Source of the DNA: Microseira sp003486305
GTDB taxonomy: Bacteria; Cyanobacteriota; Cyanobacteriia; Cyanobacteriales; Aerosakkonemataceae
DNA: 64,000 nucleotides
NCBI GenBank assembly: GCA_031969655.1
Contig: DALYJX010000005.1
Span: 33,018 to 97,017, forward strand
Reading direction: 5' to 3'
In this document: positions 17,617 through 26,393 of the stretch, piece by piece
Position numbering within the stretch: position 1 is the first letter of the stretch
Layout: the number at the start of each line of letters is the position of its first letter
The notes under the pieces: generated by a model
Databases searched by the model: none
What the model saw: only the letters and a program-made list of their open reading frames with translations
What the model was told of the DNA's origin: nothing
Program-made: the position numbers and the translations under genes

Positions 17617-18084
17617 TTATTGTTCTTCCCCTCCAAATCGTCGGCGTATATTCACATTTGCCAGTCCTTGCGCTAGTTCAATTTCTTCATTACTCCAACC
17701 TTGCGCCTGCAAGCGGCTAGCAATTTGCGTATCGCTAAAACCCCGATCCTTTGCTTTGAGCGTATATTCTACCAGTGCTAATTCCTCCGTAGATAACCTT
17801 TCTTGCGGGCGACTTTCACCGCGATTTTCAGTTACTAAACCTGCATACCATAGAATTCCCCAAATAGATCCTACTATCACCATACCTATCAACCAGGCCA
17901 AGCCAAGCCAGAGCGCAAGGCCAATACCTAGCGTACATACTGTTAAAATAGTTAACATAGATGCAGCATCTTGTATGCTTCCAACCGCTACCGCCATCCC
18001 AATAAAAAGAGCTATGCTACCTACGGCTAAACTGATTAAGTAAAATTGCTTTGTTAGCACTGTAGCTCTAAATTGTCTGTTCAT
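17617..18084 (-). CDS. Small membrane protein with C-terminal helical (UBA-like) segment
   Basis: I do not recognise the family. The 155-residue protein has two to three transmembrane segments (about residues 15-38, 41-62 and 63-82), a short polar linker with GESRPQE, and a C-terminal amphipathic region (residues 105-140, LKAKDRGFSDTQIASRLQAQ then GWSNEEIELA) resembling a UBA-like or short three-helix module. It starts 13 bp after the upstream membrane-protein gene ends, so the two are very likely co-translated. It could be an accessory or scaffold subunit for that protein. Confidence 0.65.
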   Translation of the reverse strand: MNRQFRATVLTKQFYLISLAVGSIALFIGMAVAVGSIQDAASMLTILTVCTLGIGLALWLGLAWLIGMVIVGSIWGILWYAGLVTENRGESRPQERLSTEELALVEYTLKAKDRGFSDTQIASRLQAQGWSNEEIELAQGLANVNIRRRFGGEEQ

Positions 18085-18096
18085 TTTTTCCCCATT

Positions 18097-19122
18097 TTAT
18101 AATTTATTATCTAGCACCGTTTCCCAATAGCGGATAAAAGCAATAATCAAAGCCATATAGAAAGGTATGGCAAAGGTTATTTCCACAGGTAGGTTAGTAA
18201 TTGGTGTCTTGAAACCAATATAACTTTTAACGGCAGTTTCGCCATAAACCCGGTAACCATTGATAATTAGCCAAGACTCTAGGGGCCAAACTAAAGCACT
18301 GGTAATCATCAAAGCAATGCAAAATCTTTGGATGATATGGTAGTGCATGAAAAATCTGGCGATCGCTACCGCCGCTACCCCAATTATCAGCACCCACGCT
18401 GCGAGCAGTATTATACTAATATCGTGGAAAACATAAGACCACTGCGGAAATTTTTCATTCCTCACCATCGGCTCAATCATTACTTCAAATAAAAACACTC
18501 CTAAAAACGCAATCCACAAACTTCGCCGCCATTTTCTCCCTTTTACAGGTATTAGCAACTCGTCGTCAATCACAAAACTCCAATATTTATAAAATGCGAT
18601 GACCAATCCCGTAAACACAGGTATATAGTAAAGCACTTCTATCGGTACTCCCAAGATAAAAATACCCGAAATCGCCCCCAAAACTTCAGGCGCGTAGCTG
18701 CGAATTCCGAGATTTACAACTATCATTTCTAATGGTATAATTAACGCGGTTAATATCCCCAGATAAACCCCAAATCTTTGCCATTCTTGCCAATGTTCTA
18801 AAAACTTATCTACTAACAGCACCGCGCCCAAAATTAACGATGTCCAGCCAATCGTCAAAATCCAACTAACATCGTGGTAAACATACGCCCACTGTCCCAT
18901 TTTGTAGTTATTCCACATGGGAGAAGTGAATAACTCAAAAATTAACACTCCCACGCTCATCACCAAAAATCGCAGCCATATTTTATCTTTGACTTTCCCC
19001 AGTATAAAAAAACTTGCTCCTACCCCAGCAAATATAAAAGCCTCAAACAAAACAATGGGTAAGGTAGCATTTTTATCGAAATTGCAGTGAGCTAAAAGCG
19101 GATAATAAAGTGTTGTCATCAT
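18097..19122 (-). CDS. Polytopic membrane protein with internal duplication, possibly lycopene-cyclase-domain-like
   Basis: 341 residues, about nine to ten transmembrane helices. Two halves are plainly related: the first has FELFTSP, QWAYVYHDVSWIL and GVPIEVLYYIPVFTGLVIAF; the second has FEVMIEP, QWSYVFHDISIIL and NLPVEITFAIPFYMALIIAF. Each ends with Y or F-x-K/R-YW. The repeated P-hydrophobic-E motif after a G-x-R-x-Y segment recalls the PLEE region of heterodimeric lycopene cyclases (CrtYc/CrtYd, CarR), which are also duplicated membrane proteins. That resemblance is my inference and weak; the duplication is directly seen. Neighbours are a radical SAM enzyme and a UbiA prenyltransferase. 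Confidence 0.7.
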   Translation of the reverse strand: MMTTLYYPLLAHCNFDKNATLPIVLFEAFIFAGVGASFFILGKVKDKIWLRFLVMSVGVLIFELFTSPMWNNYKMGQWAYVYHDVSWILTIGWTSLILGAVLLVDKFLEHWQEWQRFGVYLGILTALIIPLEMIVVNLGIRSYAPEVLGAISGIFILGVPIEVLYYIPVFTGLVIAFYKYWSFVIDDELLIPVKGRKWRRSLWIAFLGVFLFEVMIEPMVRNEKFPQWSYVFHDISIILLAAWVLIIGVAAVAIARFFMHYHIIQRFCIALMITSALVWPLESWLIINGYRVYGETAVKSYIGFKTPITNLPVEITFAIPFYMALIIAFIRYWETVLDNKL

Positions 19123-19124
19123 AG

Positions 19125-19154
19125 GTTAATTGCTAATTGCTAATTGCTAATTGC
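19125..19154. repeat. Heptamer STRR (taattgc x4) at a stop codon
   Basis: Four taattgc-type units that end at the radical SAM gene's stop codon (19155-19157). Confidence 0.88.
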
Positions 19155-20309
19155 TTAGGGAGCGTTTAAGTTTCCGCCGGATACTGTTTCCTTTTGGCGA
19201 AATTCCGAGTCTTTAATTTTGCATCCTCCCCACTTCGCTTGACAAAATTCGGGTAGCGTAGTTAGTCTTTCCCAAATTTTCCACAGCGGTGCTTCTAAAA
19301 TGTTGCCAAATTTAGCATGATTGAAATCGCAAGACATAATATCCCCGTAAGGAGAAACGTAAAAGTAACTCGTACCGCAAGAACATCCAACGCTGCGATG
19401 ACTGGTAAAGTAAGCAAAGAAAACTACTCCCGGATAACTGGGATTTTGATTGTATTTCTTAGCTGAATGAATCATTTCTTCTATCCAGTCATTATTATCC
19501 ACTAAATCTTGCCGTTCTTTATATCTTCCAGTCGGTAACGCATCAAAAACCATAACTTCGTGAATCCCTATCTTTTTCCCTAAGTTGATAATTCTGTCCA
19601 ATTCTCCATCGCGATAAGCTTCAGGAGTTATAGTTGTAGCAATTCCTGTGGAAAATCCTAATTTTTTAGCTTTTTCAATTCCTCTAATCGCTCTGTTAAA
19701 TAAACCCGGGTGCTGGCGAAATCCGTCGTGTTTTTCTGGATTAGCCGCATCAATGCTAATATAAATGCTATCCAATCCGGCTTTTTTTAATTCTGCCGCT
19801 CTTTGTTCCAAATGCCAGCCGTTTGTAAACATAATAGTCGTAGATAAATCTTTATCCACGGCTTTGATTATTTCTGGCAAGTCTTTTCTTAACAGCGGTT
19901 CTCCGCCGACAAAGTTAATAACAGAGACTCCCAAATCTTGCGCGTCTTTAATTATTTTTTTGGCTTGTGCTAGCGTTAAAATATTTCTATCTTTTTCTTC
20001 TACTCCTGTAAAGAAACTACAATGCTCGCAAGCGACGTTACAGATATCGTTGACGGCAAAACTCATCAAGTTGGGCAAGTTTTTATTTTGAATTGTGCGA
20101 TATAGGGCGCGAGCAATAAAATTAGAGGCTGGTTTGCTGAATAATGCTGGCGTTGACAAAGAATAAACTGGATAGCCTTGGCGAAAATGTATAATTTTGT
20201 TATGATTTAAGTAAATTCGGTAAAGAATATTGACAAAATCTTGGCTGTAATCTAAAGCTTTAGTAGCTAGAAACCATTTGAGGCGGAGGTTGGTAAGAAA
20301 AGATTGCAT
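19155..20309 (-). CDS. Radical SAM protein with SPASM-like C-terminus
   Basis: 384 residues. The 4Fe-4S/SAM motif CxxxCxxC is Cys90-x3-Cys94-x2-Cys97 in NDICNVACEHC, followed by the glycine-rich GGEPLLRKDLPEI that binds SAM. The C-terminal part has extra cysteines (SVGCSCGTSYFYVSPYGDIM then SCDFNHAKFGN and a final GGCKIKD), like an auxiliary-cluster (SPASM or twitch) domain. The first 80 residues form a long leader before the core. Such enzymes modify peptides, sugars or lipids by radical chemistry; the substrate here is unknown. It heads the seven-gene minus-strand run and is followed after 33 bp by the duplicated membrane protein. Confidence 0.85.
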   Translation of the reverse strand: MQSFLTNLRLKWFLATKALDYSQDFVNILYRIYLNHNKIIHFRQGYPVYSLSTPALFSKPASNFIARALYRTIQNKNLPNLMSFAVNDICNVACEHCSFFTGVEEKDRNILTLAQAKKIIKDAQDLGVSVINFVGGEPLLRKDLPEIIKAVDKDLSTTIMFTNGWHLEQRAAELKKAGLDSIYISIDAANPEKHDGFRQHPGLFNRAIRGIEKAKKLGFSTGIATTITPEAYRDGELDRIINLGKKIGIHEVMVFDALPTGRYKERQDLVDNNDWIEEMIHSAKKYNQNPSYPGVVFFAYFTSHRSVGCSCGTSYFYVSPYGDIMSCDFNHAKFGNILEAPLWKIWERLTTLPEFCQAKWGGCKIKDSEFRQKETVSGGNLNAP

Positions 20310-20670
20310 GATGAGTGTTTAAAATAAATGAATTCCTCCAGGTTTTATATTAAGCACAGATATTGACCGGGATTTTTGCGATCGCATTGATTTAATCTTT
20401 GTTTTCTGCTGAAAAAAACTGGGGTATTGTATTGCAAGTATAAAGGCGTTGAGGCGGAAGGAAGAAGCTGAGAACGGCTGTATAGCCCCTCGTAGTTGCG
20501 ATGCCAGCACTTTTTGGCGAGTGGGGGCGATCGCTAGTCACCAAATGCTGCCAAATCATGGTATTGTTCAACCCAGTTTCAACTCTAAACTGATACAACT
20601 CCAAACCCCCACCCGGCGTGACTAGCACACAATCTGCCGCCGTCGCTACCTAAATCAGGAGAAACCGAGA
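20310..20670. promoter_or_regulatory. Divergent intergenic region (radical SAM gene / amidase gene)
   Basis: 361 bp between divergent starts, so promoters for both directions should lie here. Overlapping minus-strand open frames (20319-20628) have no recognisable domain and are not called. On the plus side aggaga at 20657-20662 is a good ribosome-binding site for the GTG start at 20671. I could not identify promoter boxes with confidence. Confidence 0.5.
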
Positions 20671-22452
20671 GTGAAATTTCGCTGGCTACTACCCAGTACA
20701 TTGAGCCTAGTGCTGCTGTCAACACCCGCCGAAGCCGGAAGACTGCAATCAATGCAGTTTGATGCGGATCAGAACCGGCTGGTGTTTACGACAGATGAAG
20801 GCGTTCAACCGAGAGCTAGACTGCTGTTCAATCCCACCCGTTTGGTGATAGACTTGCCCGGTACTACATTCGATCGCCGCACGGTAAACAATCAATCCTT
20901 GGGTGGAGCAGTTCAAGCCATACGGGTGGGGCGGGTAGATCGCCGCACGACGCGCTTGGTGATTGAACTGAAAGCAGGTTTTACCCTAGACCCTCAGCAG
21001 GTAATCTTCCGGGGTACCTCTCCCAGACAGTGGACTGTGCAATTACCAACGCCCCAGCCTGTGGAGCCATCCGGCAATAACGACAGGGCATCGATTGGGA
21101 TTGCTGCTACTTTAGAACAGCCGCCCGTTCCACGGACTCCTTTGGCTCCTGTGACGGCTTCTGGGGAAACTCAAGTCCAGGATGTTCAGGTGACGCCCGA
21201 TGGGCTGTTTATCCGGACTACAGGGGCTAACCCAGAAGTGCGGGTGAGGCGAAGAAGCGATCGCACCGTAGAAATCGACCTCAAAGGTGCTGTTATCTCT
21301 TCTCGCCTATCCCAAAGAGATTTTCCGGTGGATCGGTTTGGCGTCAGTCGCCTCCAACTCGGTCAAGTAGAAAACTCACCCCCTCTCACCCGCGTCACTT
21401 TACAGCTGACCCAGGATAACTCAAATTGGCAAGCAAGCGTCAGCAATTTAGGCGGCGTCGTTTTGTTGCCCGGTACTGACCCCGAACAAGCGTCGCGCCG
21501 CTATAATGCTGGTCTGGTAAGGATTGAATCGGTTGAATTGAGCCAAAATCAATTGCTGGTGCGCGCCAATCAGCCTTTTACCTACTCCACCGGCTGGGAT
21601 CGCGCCTCGGGTGCTTTCCGGATCGCGATCGCTGGTGCTACGCTTGACGATGATGTTGACGAACCGCGTCCAAGTCGCAATAGTCCAATTTTGCGGGTGC
21701 GCGTGCGCCAGGAAGATGCTTCCACGGTGGCGATCTTAGTACAACCGGCTGCTGGGGTACAGTTGGGGGAAATCAATCAGCCTTCTCCGCAACTGTTATC
21801 CCTGCCCTTAACTAACTCTAGAACGGTGCTGCTGCCACCTACTAGACCTGGGGTTCGCGATCGCCCAAATACCGCCAGCGATTGGTCGATGCCATCTTCT
21901 CGTAACGATGGACGCATGGTAGTCGTTATCGACCCCGGACACGGGGGGCGCGATCCTGGAGCCATCGGCATTGGCGGATTGCGCGAAGTAGACGTACTTT
22001 GGCCGATCGCCCAACAGGTGGCTCGCCAGCTGGAACAACAAGGCATCCAAGTCATCATGACCCGCCGGGGTGACTACTTCGTTGATTTAGCACCAAGGGT
22101 GCAAATTGCCAAGCGGGCAAATGCAGATTTGTTTGTTAGCATCCACGCCAATGCGATCAATATGCGCCGCCCCGATGTGAATGGCATCGAAGTCTATCAT
22201 TTCGGACGAGGCGAGGATCTGGCAAGGGCGATCCACGCCAGCATTCTCAGTAGCGTTAGCATAGGCGATCGCGGCGTGCGGCGAGCCAGATTTTTTGTCT
22301 TAAGGAATAATCCCATGCCTGCGGTTTTAGTCGAAGTTGGCTTTGTCACCGGGGCTATTGATGCGCCCAAATTGGCAGATCCAAACTTCCGCAGCCAAAT
22401 GGCAGATGCGATCGCTCGCGGCATTCTCCTTTACATTCGGCAAAATTTCTAA
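20671..22452 (+). CDS. amiC: N-acetylmuramoyl-L-alanine amidase with AMIN domains
   Basis: Periplasmic zinc amidase that cleaves the stem peptide from murein during daughter-cell separation; in filamentous cyanobacteria AmiC-type enzymes also drill nanopores in the septum. The 593-residue protein has a signal peptide (residues 1-22, STPAEA cleavage region), two AMIN domains (about 25-125 and 165-265), a variable linker to about residue 410, and an Amidase_3 domain (about 415-593). Motifs are VVVIDPGHGGRDPGA (zinc His), the REVD Glu, SIHANA (zinc His) and the catalytic Glu in VLVEVGF. The start is GTG with a clear Shine-Dalgarno. The order amidase-murI-sds is familiar from other cyanobacteria. 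Confidence 0.93.
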   Translation: MKFRWLLPSTLSLVLLSTPAEAGRLQSMQFDADQNRLVFTTDEGVQPRARLLFNPTRLVIDLPGTTFDRRTVNNQSLGGAVQAIRVGRVDRRTTRLVIELKAGFTLDPQQVIFRGTSPRQWTVQLPTPQPVEPSGNNDRASIGIAATLEQPPVPRTPLAPVTASGETQVQDVQVTPDGLFIRTTGANPEVRVRRRSDRTVEIDLKGAVISSRLSQRDFPVDRFGVSRLQLGQVENSPPLTRVTLQLTQDNSNWQASVSNLGGVVLLPGTDPEQASRRYNAGLVRIESVELSQNQLLVRANQPFTYSTGWDRASGAFRIAIAGATLDDDVDEPRPSRNSPILRVRVRQEDASTVAILVQPAAGVQLGEINQPSPQLLSLPLTNSRTVLLPPTRPGVRDRPNTASDWSMPSSRNDGRMVVVIDPGHGGRDPGAIGIGGLREVDVLWPIAQQVARQLEQQGIQVIMTRRGDYFVDLAPRVQIAKRANADLFVSIHANAINMRRPDVNGIEVYHFGRGEDLARAIHASILSSVSIGDRGVRRARFFVLRNNPMPAVLVEVGFVTGAIDAPKLADPNFRSQMADAIARGILLYIRQNF

Positions 22453-22559
22453 TTAACTATCAGTCATTAGTTATTAGTACTCGGTCGGCGGGCTAATAAC
22501 TGATGACGAATGACCTCGAAGGGCGATCGCCCCTACTAATGACAAAGGACAACTGACAC

Positions 22560-23390
22560 ATGACAACTGCAAAGATCGGAGTTTTTGACAGCGGCGTTGG
22601 CGGTCTTACCGTTTTAAGAGAACTGTACCGGCAACTTCCCAACGAATCGATTCTTTACTTTGCAGATACCGCAAGGCTGCCCTACGGTAACCGCTCTCAG
22701 GCAGAAATTTTGCAGTTTGTGCGCCAAATCCTCCTGTGGATGCAGCAGCAAGGCGTTAAAATGGCAATCATGGCCTGCAACACCAGTTCTGCCCTGGCGT
22801 TGGAAACCGTGCGATCCGAATTCGATTTTCCGATTTTAGGGGTAATCCTTCCAGGCGCGAGGGCTGCTGTTGCCGTTGGTAAGCGCATCGGCGTGATTGC
22901 TACCCCCGCCACCGCCGCCAGCAATGCCTACCGTCGTGCCATTCAAGAAGTTGACCCCAAGGTGCAAGTTTGGCAAGTCGGTTGTCCGGCGTTTGTGCCG
23001 CTAATCGAGCAAAACCGCATCAACGATCCCTACACCTATGAAATCGCCGAGGAATATTTAGAGCCATTGCTACAGCAGCAAATTGATACCCTGGTCTATG
23101 GCTGTACCCACTATCCCCACCTCGCACCGATTCTGCGCCGCATTTTGCCAAACACCGTCCATCTGGTAGATCCAGCCGTCCACGTCGCAGCTGCGGCAGT
23201 TCAAGAACTAGATTTATTAGGACTGAGAAATCAGTCAGGCACAAAACCGACGCGCTTCTGCGTCAGCGGCTGTCCGCAACAGTTTGCCCGATTGTCGGTA
23301 CAGTGGCTGGGTTGTACCCCTGCGGTTGAGCAGGTGTGCTTGCCTAACGCAATGCCCTTGCAGTCAGTGTCGATAGAATCGATTGACTAA
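22560..23390 (+). CDS. murI: Glutamate racemase
   Basis: Interconverts L- and D-glutamate to supply D-Glu for peptidoglycan. At 276 residues it is of normal length. It has the GVFDSGVGGLTV motif at residues 7-18, FADTARLPYG, the two catalytic cysteines in MACNTSSALAL and VYGCTHYPHL, and FCVSGCPQQF near the end. All catalytic elements are intact. It lies 108 bp behind the amidase on the same strand, forming a peptidoglycan pair. Confidence 0.95.
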   Translation: MTTAKIGVFDSGVGGLTVLRELYRQLPNESILYFADTARLPYGNRSQAEILQFVRQILLWMQQQGVKMAIMACNTSSALALETVRSEFDFPILGVILPGARAAVAVGKRIGVIATPATAASNAYRRAIQEVDPKVQVWQVGCPAFVPLIEQNRINDPYTYEIAEEYLEPLLQQQIDTLVYGCTHYPHLAPILRRILPNTVHLVDPAVHVAAAAVQELDLLGLRNQSGTKPTRFCVSGCPQQFARLSVQWLGCTPAVEQVCLPNAMPLQSVSIESID

Positions 23391-23453
23391 CTGCAACCTG
23401 GCTGGTTCATTTTCAATTGGAGAGAGTCAAATATAAAAGCTACTGGTAGCGAT

Positions 23454-23489
23454 GAACTAAAGATGATGAAAATTTCTCATCTTTAGTTC
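23454..23489. other. 13-bp perfect inverted repeat after murI
   Basis: Arms gaactaaagatga (23454-23466) and tcatctttagttc (23477-23489) are perfectly complementary around a 10-base loop. No T-run follows on either strand, so a simple intrinsic terminator is not supported. A protein-binding site or processed RNA end is possible. Confidence 0.65.
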
Positions 23490-23507
23490 AAGTTAAACTA
23501 ATCAACC

Positions 23508-23621
23508 TTAAGGGCGTCGCCATTCCCTTGACCTTTGAGCAAGTATTAACAACGCATAAATCGCTAATAAATAACCAGTAGCCAGGAAGGGAATCATTAG
23601 AGGCATATCGTGGTAAACCAT
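23508..23621 (-). CDS. Possible 37-residue single-helix membrane protein
   Basis: From the ATG at 23621 the frame encodes a short protein with one hydrophobic helix (MIPFLATGYLLAIYALLIL) flanked by charged ends (N-terminal MVYHD, C-terminal QRSREWRRP), resembling the small single-span proteins common in thylakoid complexes. I do not recognise a specific subunit and see no strong ribosome-binding site. Upstream extension to 23726 adds residues with no membrane character. Confidence 0.35.
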   Translation of the reverse strand: MVYHDMPLMIPFLATGYLLAIYALLILAQRSREWRRP

Positions 23622-24254
23622 AATTGAGTTACGACTAAAATAGAGGGACGTTTTGTTTGATAGCAATAAGGGTTTGTCAGCGCGTCGCAGCGAGTCGATC
23701 GCTCTGACGTCTGTGATACAAGGCAACGTTTGGAAACACTGCTGCTTCCAAATGCTGTCTCAAGTTAATGTAGAACTCTAGGGGACGCTTATTAACTTTG
23801 CCGCGCCAATCCTAGAATTTGTTTAAGGAACAAATTCTCCGGGGCTAATAAGCAGTAACAGTAGCGGCAAATTTTGCGCTACACCCACCTATGAATAACC
23901 AGCCCCTGTGTCGCACCCTCTTTTACCAGCTAATGCTGGCTGTCTGGGAGCAAGTATGTGAATTTTTTGAAATCCTTACTATCTAGACTATCACAAGCTT
24001 CTCGGCTTTTCGACATTGTTTCCCAAAATGGTTAACAAATCTACAAAATTTTTTTTAAGGCTCACCGAGTGAGCCTCTCCCTGTAGATGCAGATTTTCTT
24101 GTAGTTGTCCGCGATCCCCGTGGGGTATAGCCTCAGGCTAGCCGTTGAACCGCCCTTACCTCAACCGGCTTATTCCCATCTAGGAGAGGGTTCGCTTAAA
24201 ATGAGTACAGAATATGTTAAATTTCGTAAAAATAACGCCCGAACCGGCAGATCC
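23622..24254. promoter_or_regulatory. Long untranslated/intergenic region upstream of sds
   Basis: About 630 bp without a supported gene. It contains a perfect hairpin ggctcaccgagtgagcc at about 24059-24075 after an A/T run, several smaller inverted repeats (for example taatgctggc... near 23930), and the likely sds promoter. A small RNA could be encoded here but I cannot identify one by family. Confidence 0.4.
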
Positions 24255-25232
24255 ATGACTTCAGCCACCTCCCTATTTTCCCCTGTAGAAGTAGACCTGC
24301 GCTTGCTGTCGGAAAACCTCAAACAGCTTGTTGGCAACCGTAACCCCATCCTGTCTGCCGCAGCGGCACACCTGTTTGGAGCGGGAGGAAAGCGGGTAAG
24401 ACCTGCGATCGTCCTGCTGATTTCGCGGGCGATGATGCGGATGCAGGATAAAGACATTACCCCCCGCCATCGACGGCTAGCAGAAATTACTGAAATGATT
24501 CATACGGCTAGCCTGGTACACGATGATGTGGTAGACGAATCAGACGTGCGTCGCGGCGTTCCCACGGTTCACAGCCTGTTTGGTAACAAAATCGCGGTAC
24601 TGGCAGGGGATTTTTTGTTTGGTCAATCTTCCTGGTATTTAGCCAATCTGGAAAACTTGGAAGTTGTCAAGCTCCTGTCCCAAGTGATTATGGATATGGC
24701 AACAGGGGAAATCCAGCAGGGATTGAATCGGTTCGACACCAGTTTATCCTTTGAAGCTTATCTAGAGAAGAGTTACTACAAAACCGCTTCTCTGATTGCT
24801 AACAGCTGTAAAGCTGCCGCTATTTTAAGCGACGTGTCTGCTGAAATGGCTGAAAATGCCTGGAGCTATGGGCGTCATCTGGGTTTGGCGTTCCAAGTGG
24901 TCGATGATATTTTCGATTTCACTGGCTCTACAGAAGCGTTGGGTAAACCCGCCTGTTCGGATCTAATCAGTGGCAATTTGACAGCGCCCGTGCTGTTTGC
25001 GCTGGAAAAGGAACCATTACTGGAAGTGCTGATCGAACGGGAGTTTTCTAACCCTGGAGATTTAGAGCAAGCGATCGCGCTGATCGAAGCCAGTCACGGC
25101 ATCGATCGCGCTCGCGAATTAGCCGCCCAACAAGCTAAACTCGCTGTAGAACACCTAATTGATTTACCACCTTCCGAGTGCCGTCAAGCCTTGGCTAGCA
25201 TGGCTGACTACGTTCTGAGTCGTCTTTACTAG
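24255..25232 (+). CDS. sds: Solanesyl (long-chain all-trans polyprenyl) diphosphate synthase
   Basis: Condenses isopentenyl diphosphate units to make the C45 side chain of plastoquinone. The protein of about 325 residues has KRVRPAIVLL, the first aspartate-rich motif in HDDVVDESDVRRG (DDxxD), the GEIQQG and KTASLI elements, and the second motif in QVVDDIFDF. Family members start at MTSATSLFSPVE, which fixes the start at 24255; upstream in-frame codons at 24200 and 24105 give a non-conserved extension. It could also supply prenyl donor to the UbiA enzyme at 16430-17332 (inference). Confidence 0.92.
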   Translation: MTSATSLFSPVEVDLRLLSENLKQLVGNRNPILSAAAAHLFGAGGKRVRPAIVLLISRAMMRMQDKDITPRHRRLAEITEMIHTASLVHDDVVDESDVRRGVPTVHSLFGNKIAVLAGDFLFGQSSWYLANLENLEVVKLLSQVIMDMATGEIQQGLNRFDTSLSFEAYLEKSYYKTASLIANSCKAAAILSDVSAEMAENAWSYGRHLGLAFQVVDDIFDFTGSTEALGKPACSDLISGNLTAPVLFALEKEPLLEVLIEREFSNPGDLEQAIALIEASHGIDRARELAAQQAKLAVEHLIDLPPSECRQALASMADYVLSRLY

Positions 25233-25259
25233 GATTTGATTGTTTATCCAAGCATCAAC

Positions 25260-25748
25260 TCAGGCGATGTCGGGAGGTGGACTGTTACGTTTGCTGCGCC
25301 GTATCGACTGATTTTGTTGCAGGTGCGATTGGATTAAATATTGCATATCTTGCCGCCGGACTTCGATGGCGGCGGATCGATTTCCTGGGGTCTCAAAAAA
25401 AACAATGCTATCGACGGCTTCCATTGCCACCAGTTGGAACAAAATATGGGTGACTGGCATTGGCAGCGCCAAGTTTTGCGCCTTCCTTGTCGAACTCACA
25501 GCAGCGAGGGCATCCTCGCGGCTGGGAAAAGCGTAGATCGCGCGCTTTTCCAGGTTAGGATTACCACGATTGCTTAAAACTGTCAAGACCCAATCAGAGT
25601 TGAGGGTTTGAACGATGTAGTATTGGGAGTGGTGCAACTGCTGGGCGACCTGCTGGAGAACGGGAGCGATCGCGCGCACGACTTTGGGGGTAGTGCCATC
25701 TTGGGGGGCATTGTCGATCAAAACTTGAATTTGTTGGTTTAAATCCAT
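25260..25748 (-). CDS. Conserved cyanobacterial protein of unknown function
   Basis: About 162 residues, starting at MDLNQQIQVLIDNAPQDG (ATG at 25748; a second in-frame start three codons upstream is possible). No signal peptide or membrane helix. It has a compact alpha/beta composition with HHSQYYIVQTLNSDWVLTVL and a basic C-terminal tail (RRSKRNSPPP). It is convergent with sds and lies downstream of ssb on the same strand with an 87-bp gap. The function is not recognised. Confidence 0.7.
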   Translation of the reverse strand: MDLNQQIQVLIDNAPQDGTTPKVVRAIAPVLQQVAQQLHHSQYYIVQTLNSDWVLTVLSNRGNPNLEKRAIYAFPSREDALAAVSSTRKAQNLALPMPVTHILFQLVAMEAVDSIVFFETPGNRSAAIEVRRQDMQYLIQSHLQQNQSIRRSKRNSPPPDIA

Positions 25749-25834
25749 AACGAGCAAGCGAATGCGCTGAGAGTCCCCTTTTGAGTCTAGACCCTGGGAC
25801 GAGCGATCGCGCTTGCTCGTTATGGGGCGGGAAA

Positions 25835-26200
25835 CTACATTTCCCCGCCTGAGTAACCATCCATTTGAGCCGCAAGGGCATCGTGCTTGGCACCTAACAG
25901 CCGCAGTTGATCGACCTTGATCGTGGGTGAGGAGCGGTTAGCCCCAGTAGCGCTATCCCTCCAGCGCTCGAACTTTAAAGAACCTTGCACCCCAATCAAG
26001 CTGCCCTTACGGACGTAGTTGGCAGCCACTTCTGCCGTCTTGCCCCACAGTTCCAGATTAAACCAGTCAGTTTGATTGCCATCGCGAGTCCAACGGTTCA
26101 CCGCCAGAGTCAACCGACACTTAACGCTACCGGACTCGAAATACTTCACATCAGGATTTTGGCCTACATGGCCTACGAGAGTTACTACATTGATACTCAT
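25835..26200 (-). CDS. ssb: Single-stranded DNA-binding protein (short cyanobacterial type)
   Basis: Binds single-stranded DNA in replication and repair. The 121-residue product starts MSINVVTLVGHVGQNPDVKY, with the OB-fold strands LTLAVNRWTRDG, DWFNLELWGK and GSLIGVQGSLKFERW. It is short for an SSB and lacks the usual acidic DDDIPF-type tip, ending AQMDGYSGGEM. This matches the compact second SSB type of cyanobacteria. It is divergent from mreB with a 193-bp shared upstream region. Confidence 0.88.
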   Translation of the reverse strand: MSINVVTLVGHVGQNPDVKYFESGSVKCRLTLAVNRWTRDGNQTDWFNLELWGKTAEVAANYVRKGSLIGVQGSLKFERWRDSATGANRSSPTIKVDQLRLLGAKHDALAAQMDGYSGGEM

Positions 26201-26393
26201 ACTACCGATTCAGTACAGCTGTACTCTTTTGTCGTGGATCTACTTTAGCCCAAAAGACGCATTTAAAGCATTTTGCTGCTATTGACTAAAGAATTCTCCT
26301 GTGGAACTAGACGCCGCAGAGAAAACGTAATAAAATCCAGCACGGTTAGGTAGTAGTACAAAAAAGTATTTGACTTGGGGGCAGTAAAATCAC

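Noticed and set aside
24055..24080. ggctcaccgagtgagcc hairpin as an intrinsic terminator
   Set aside because: A perfect stem, but no T-run follows on either strand; kept only as a feature of the sds upstream region.
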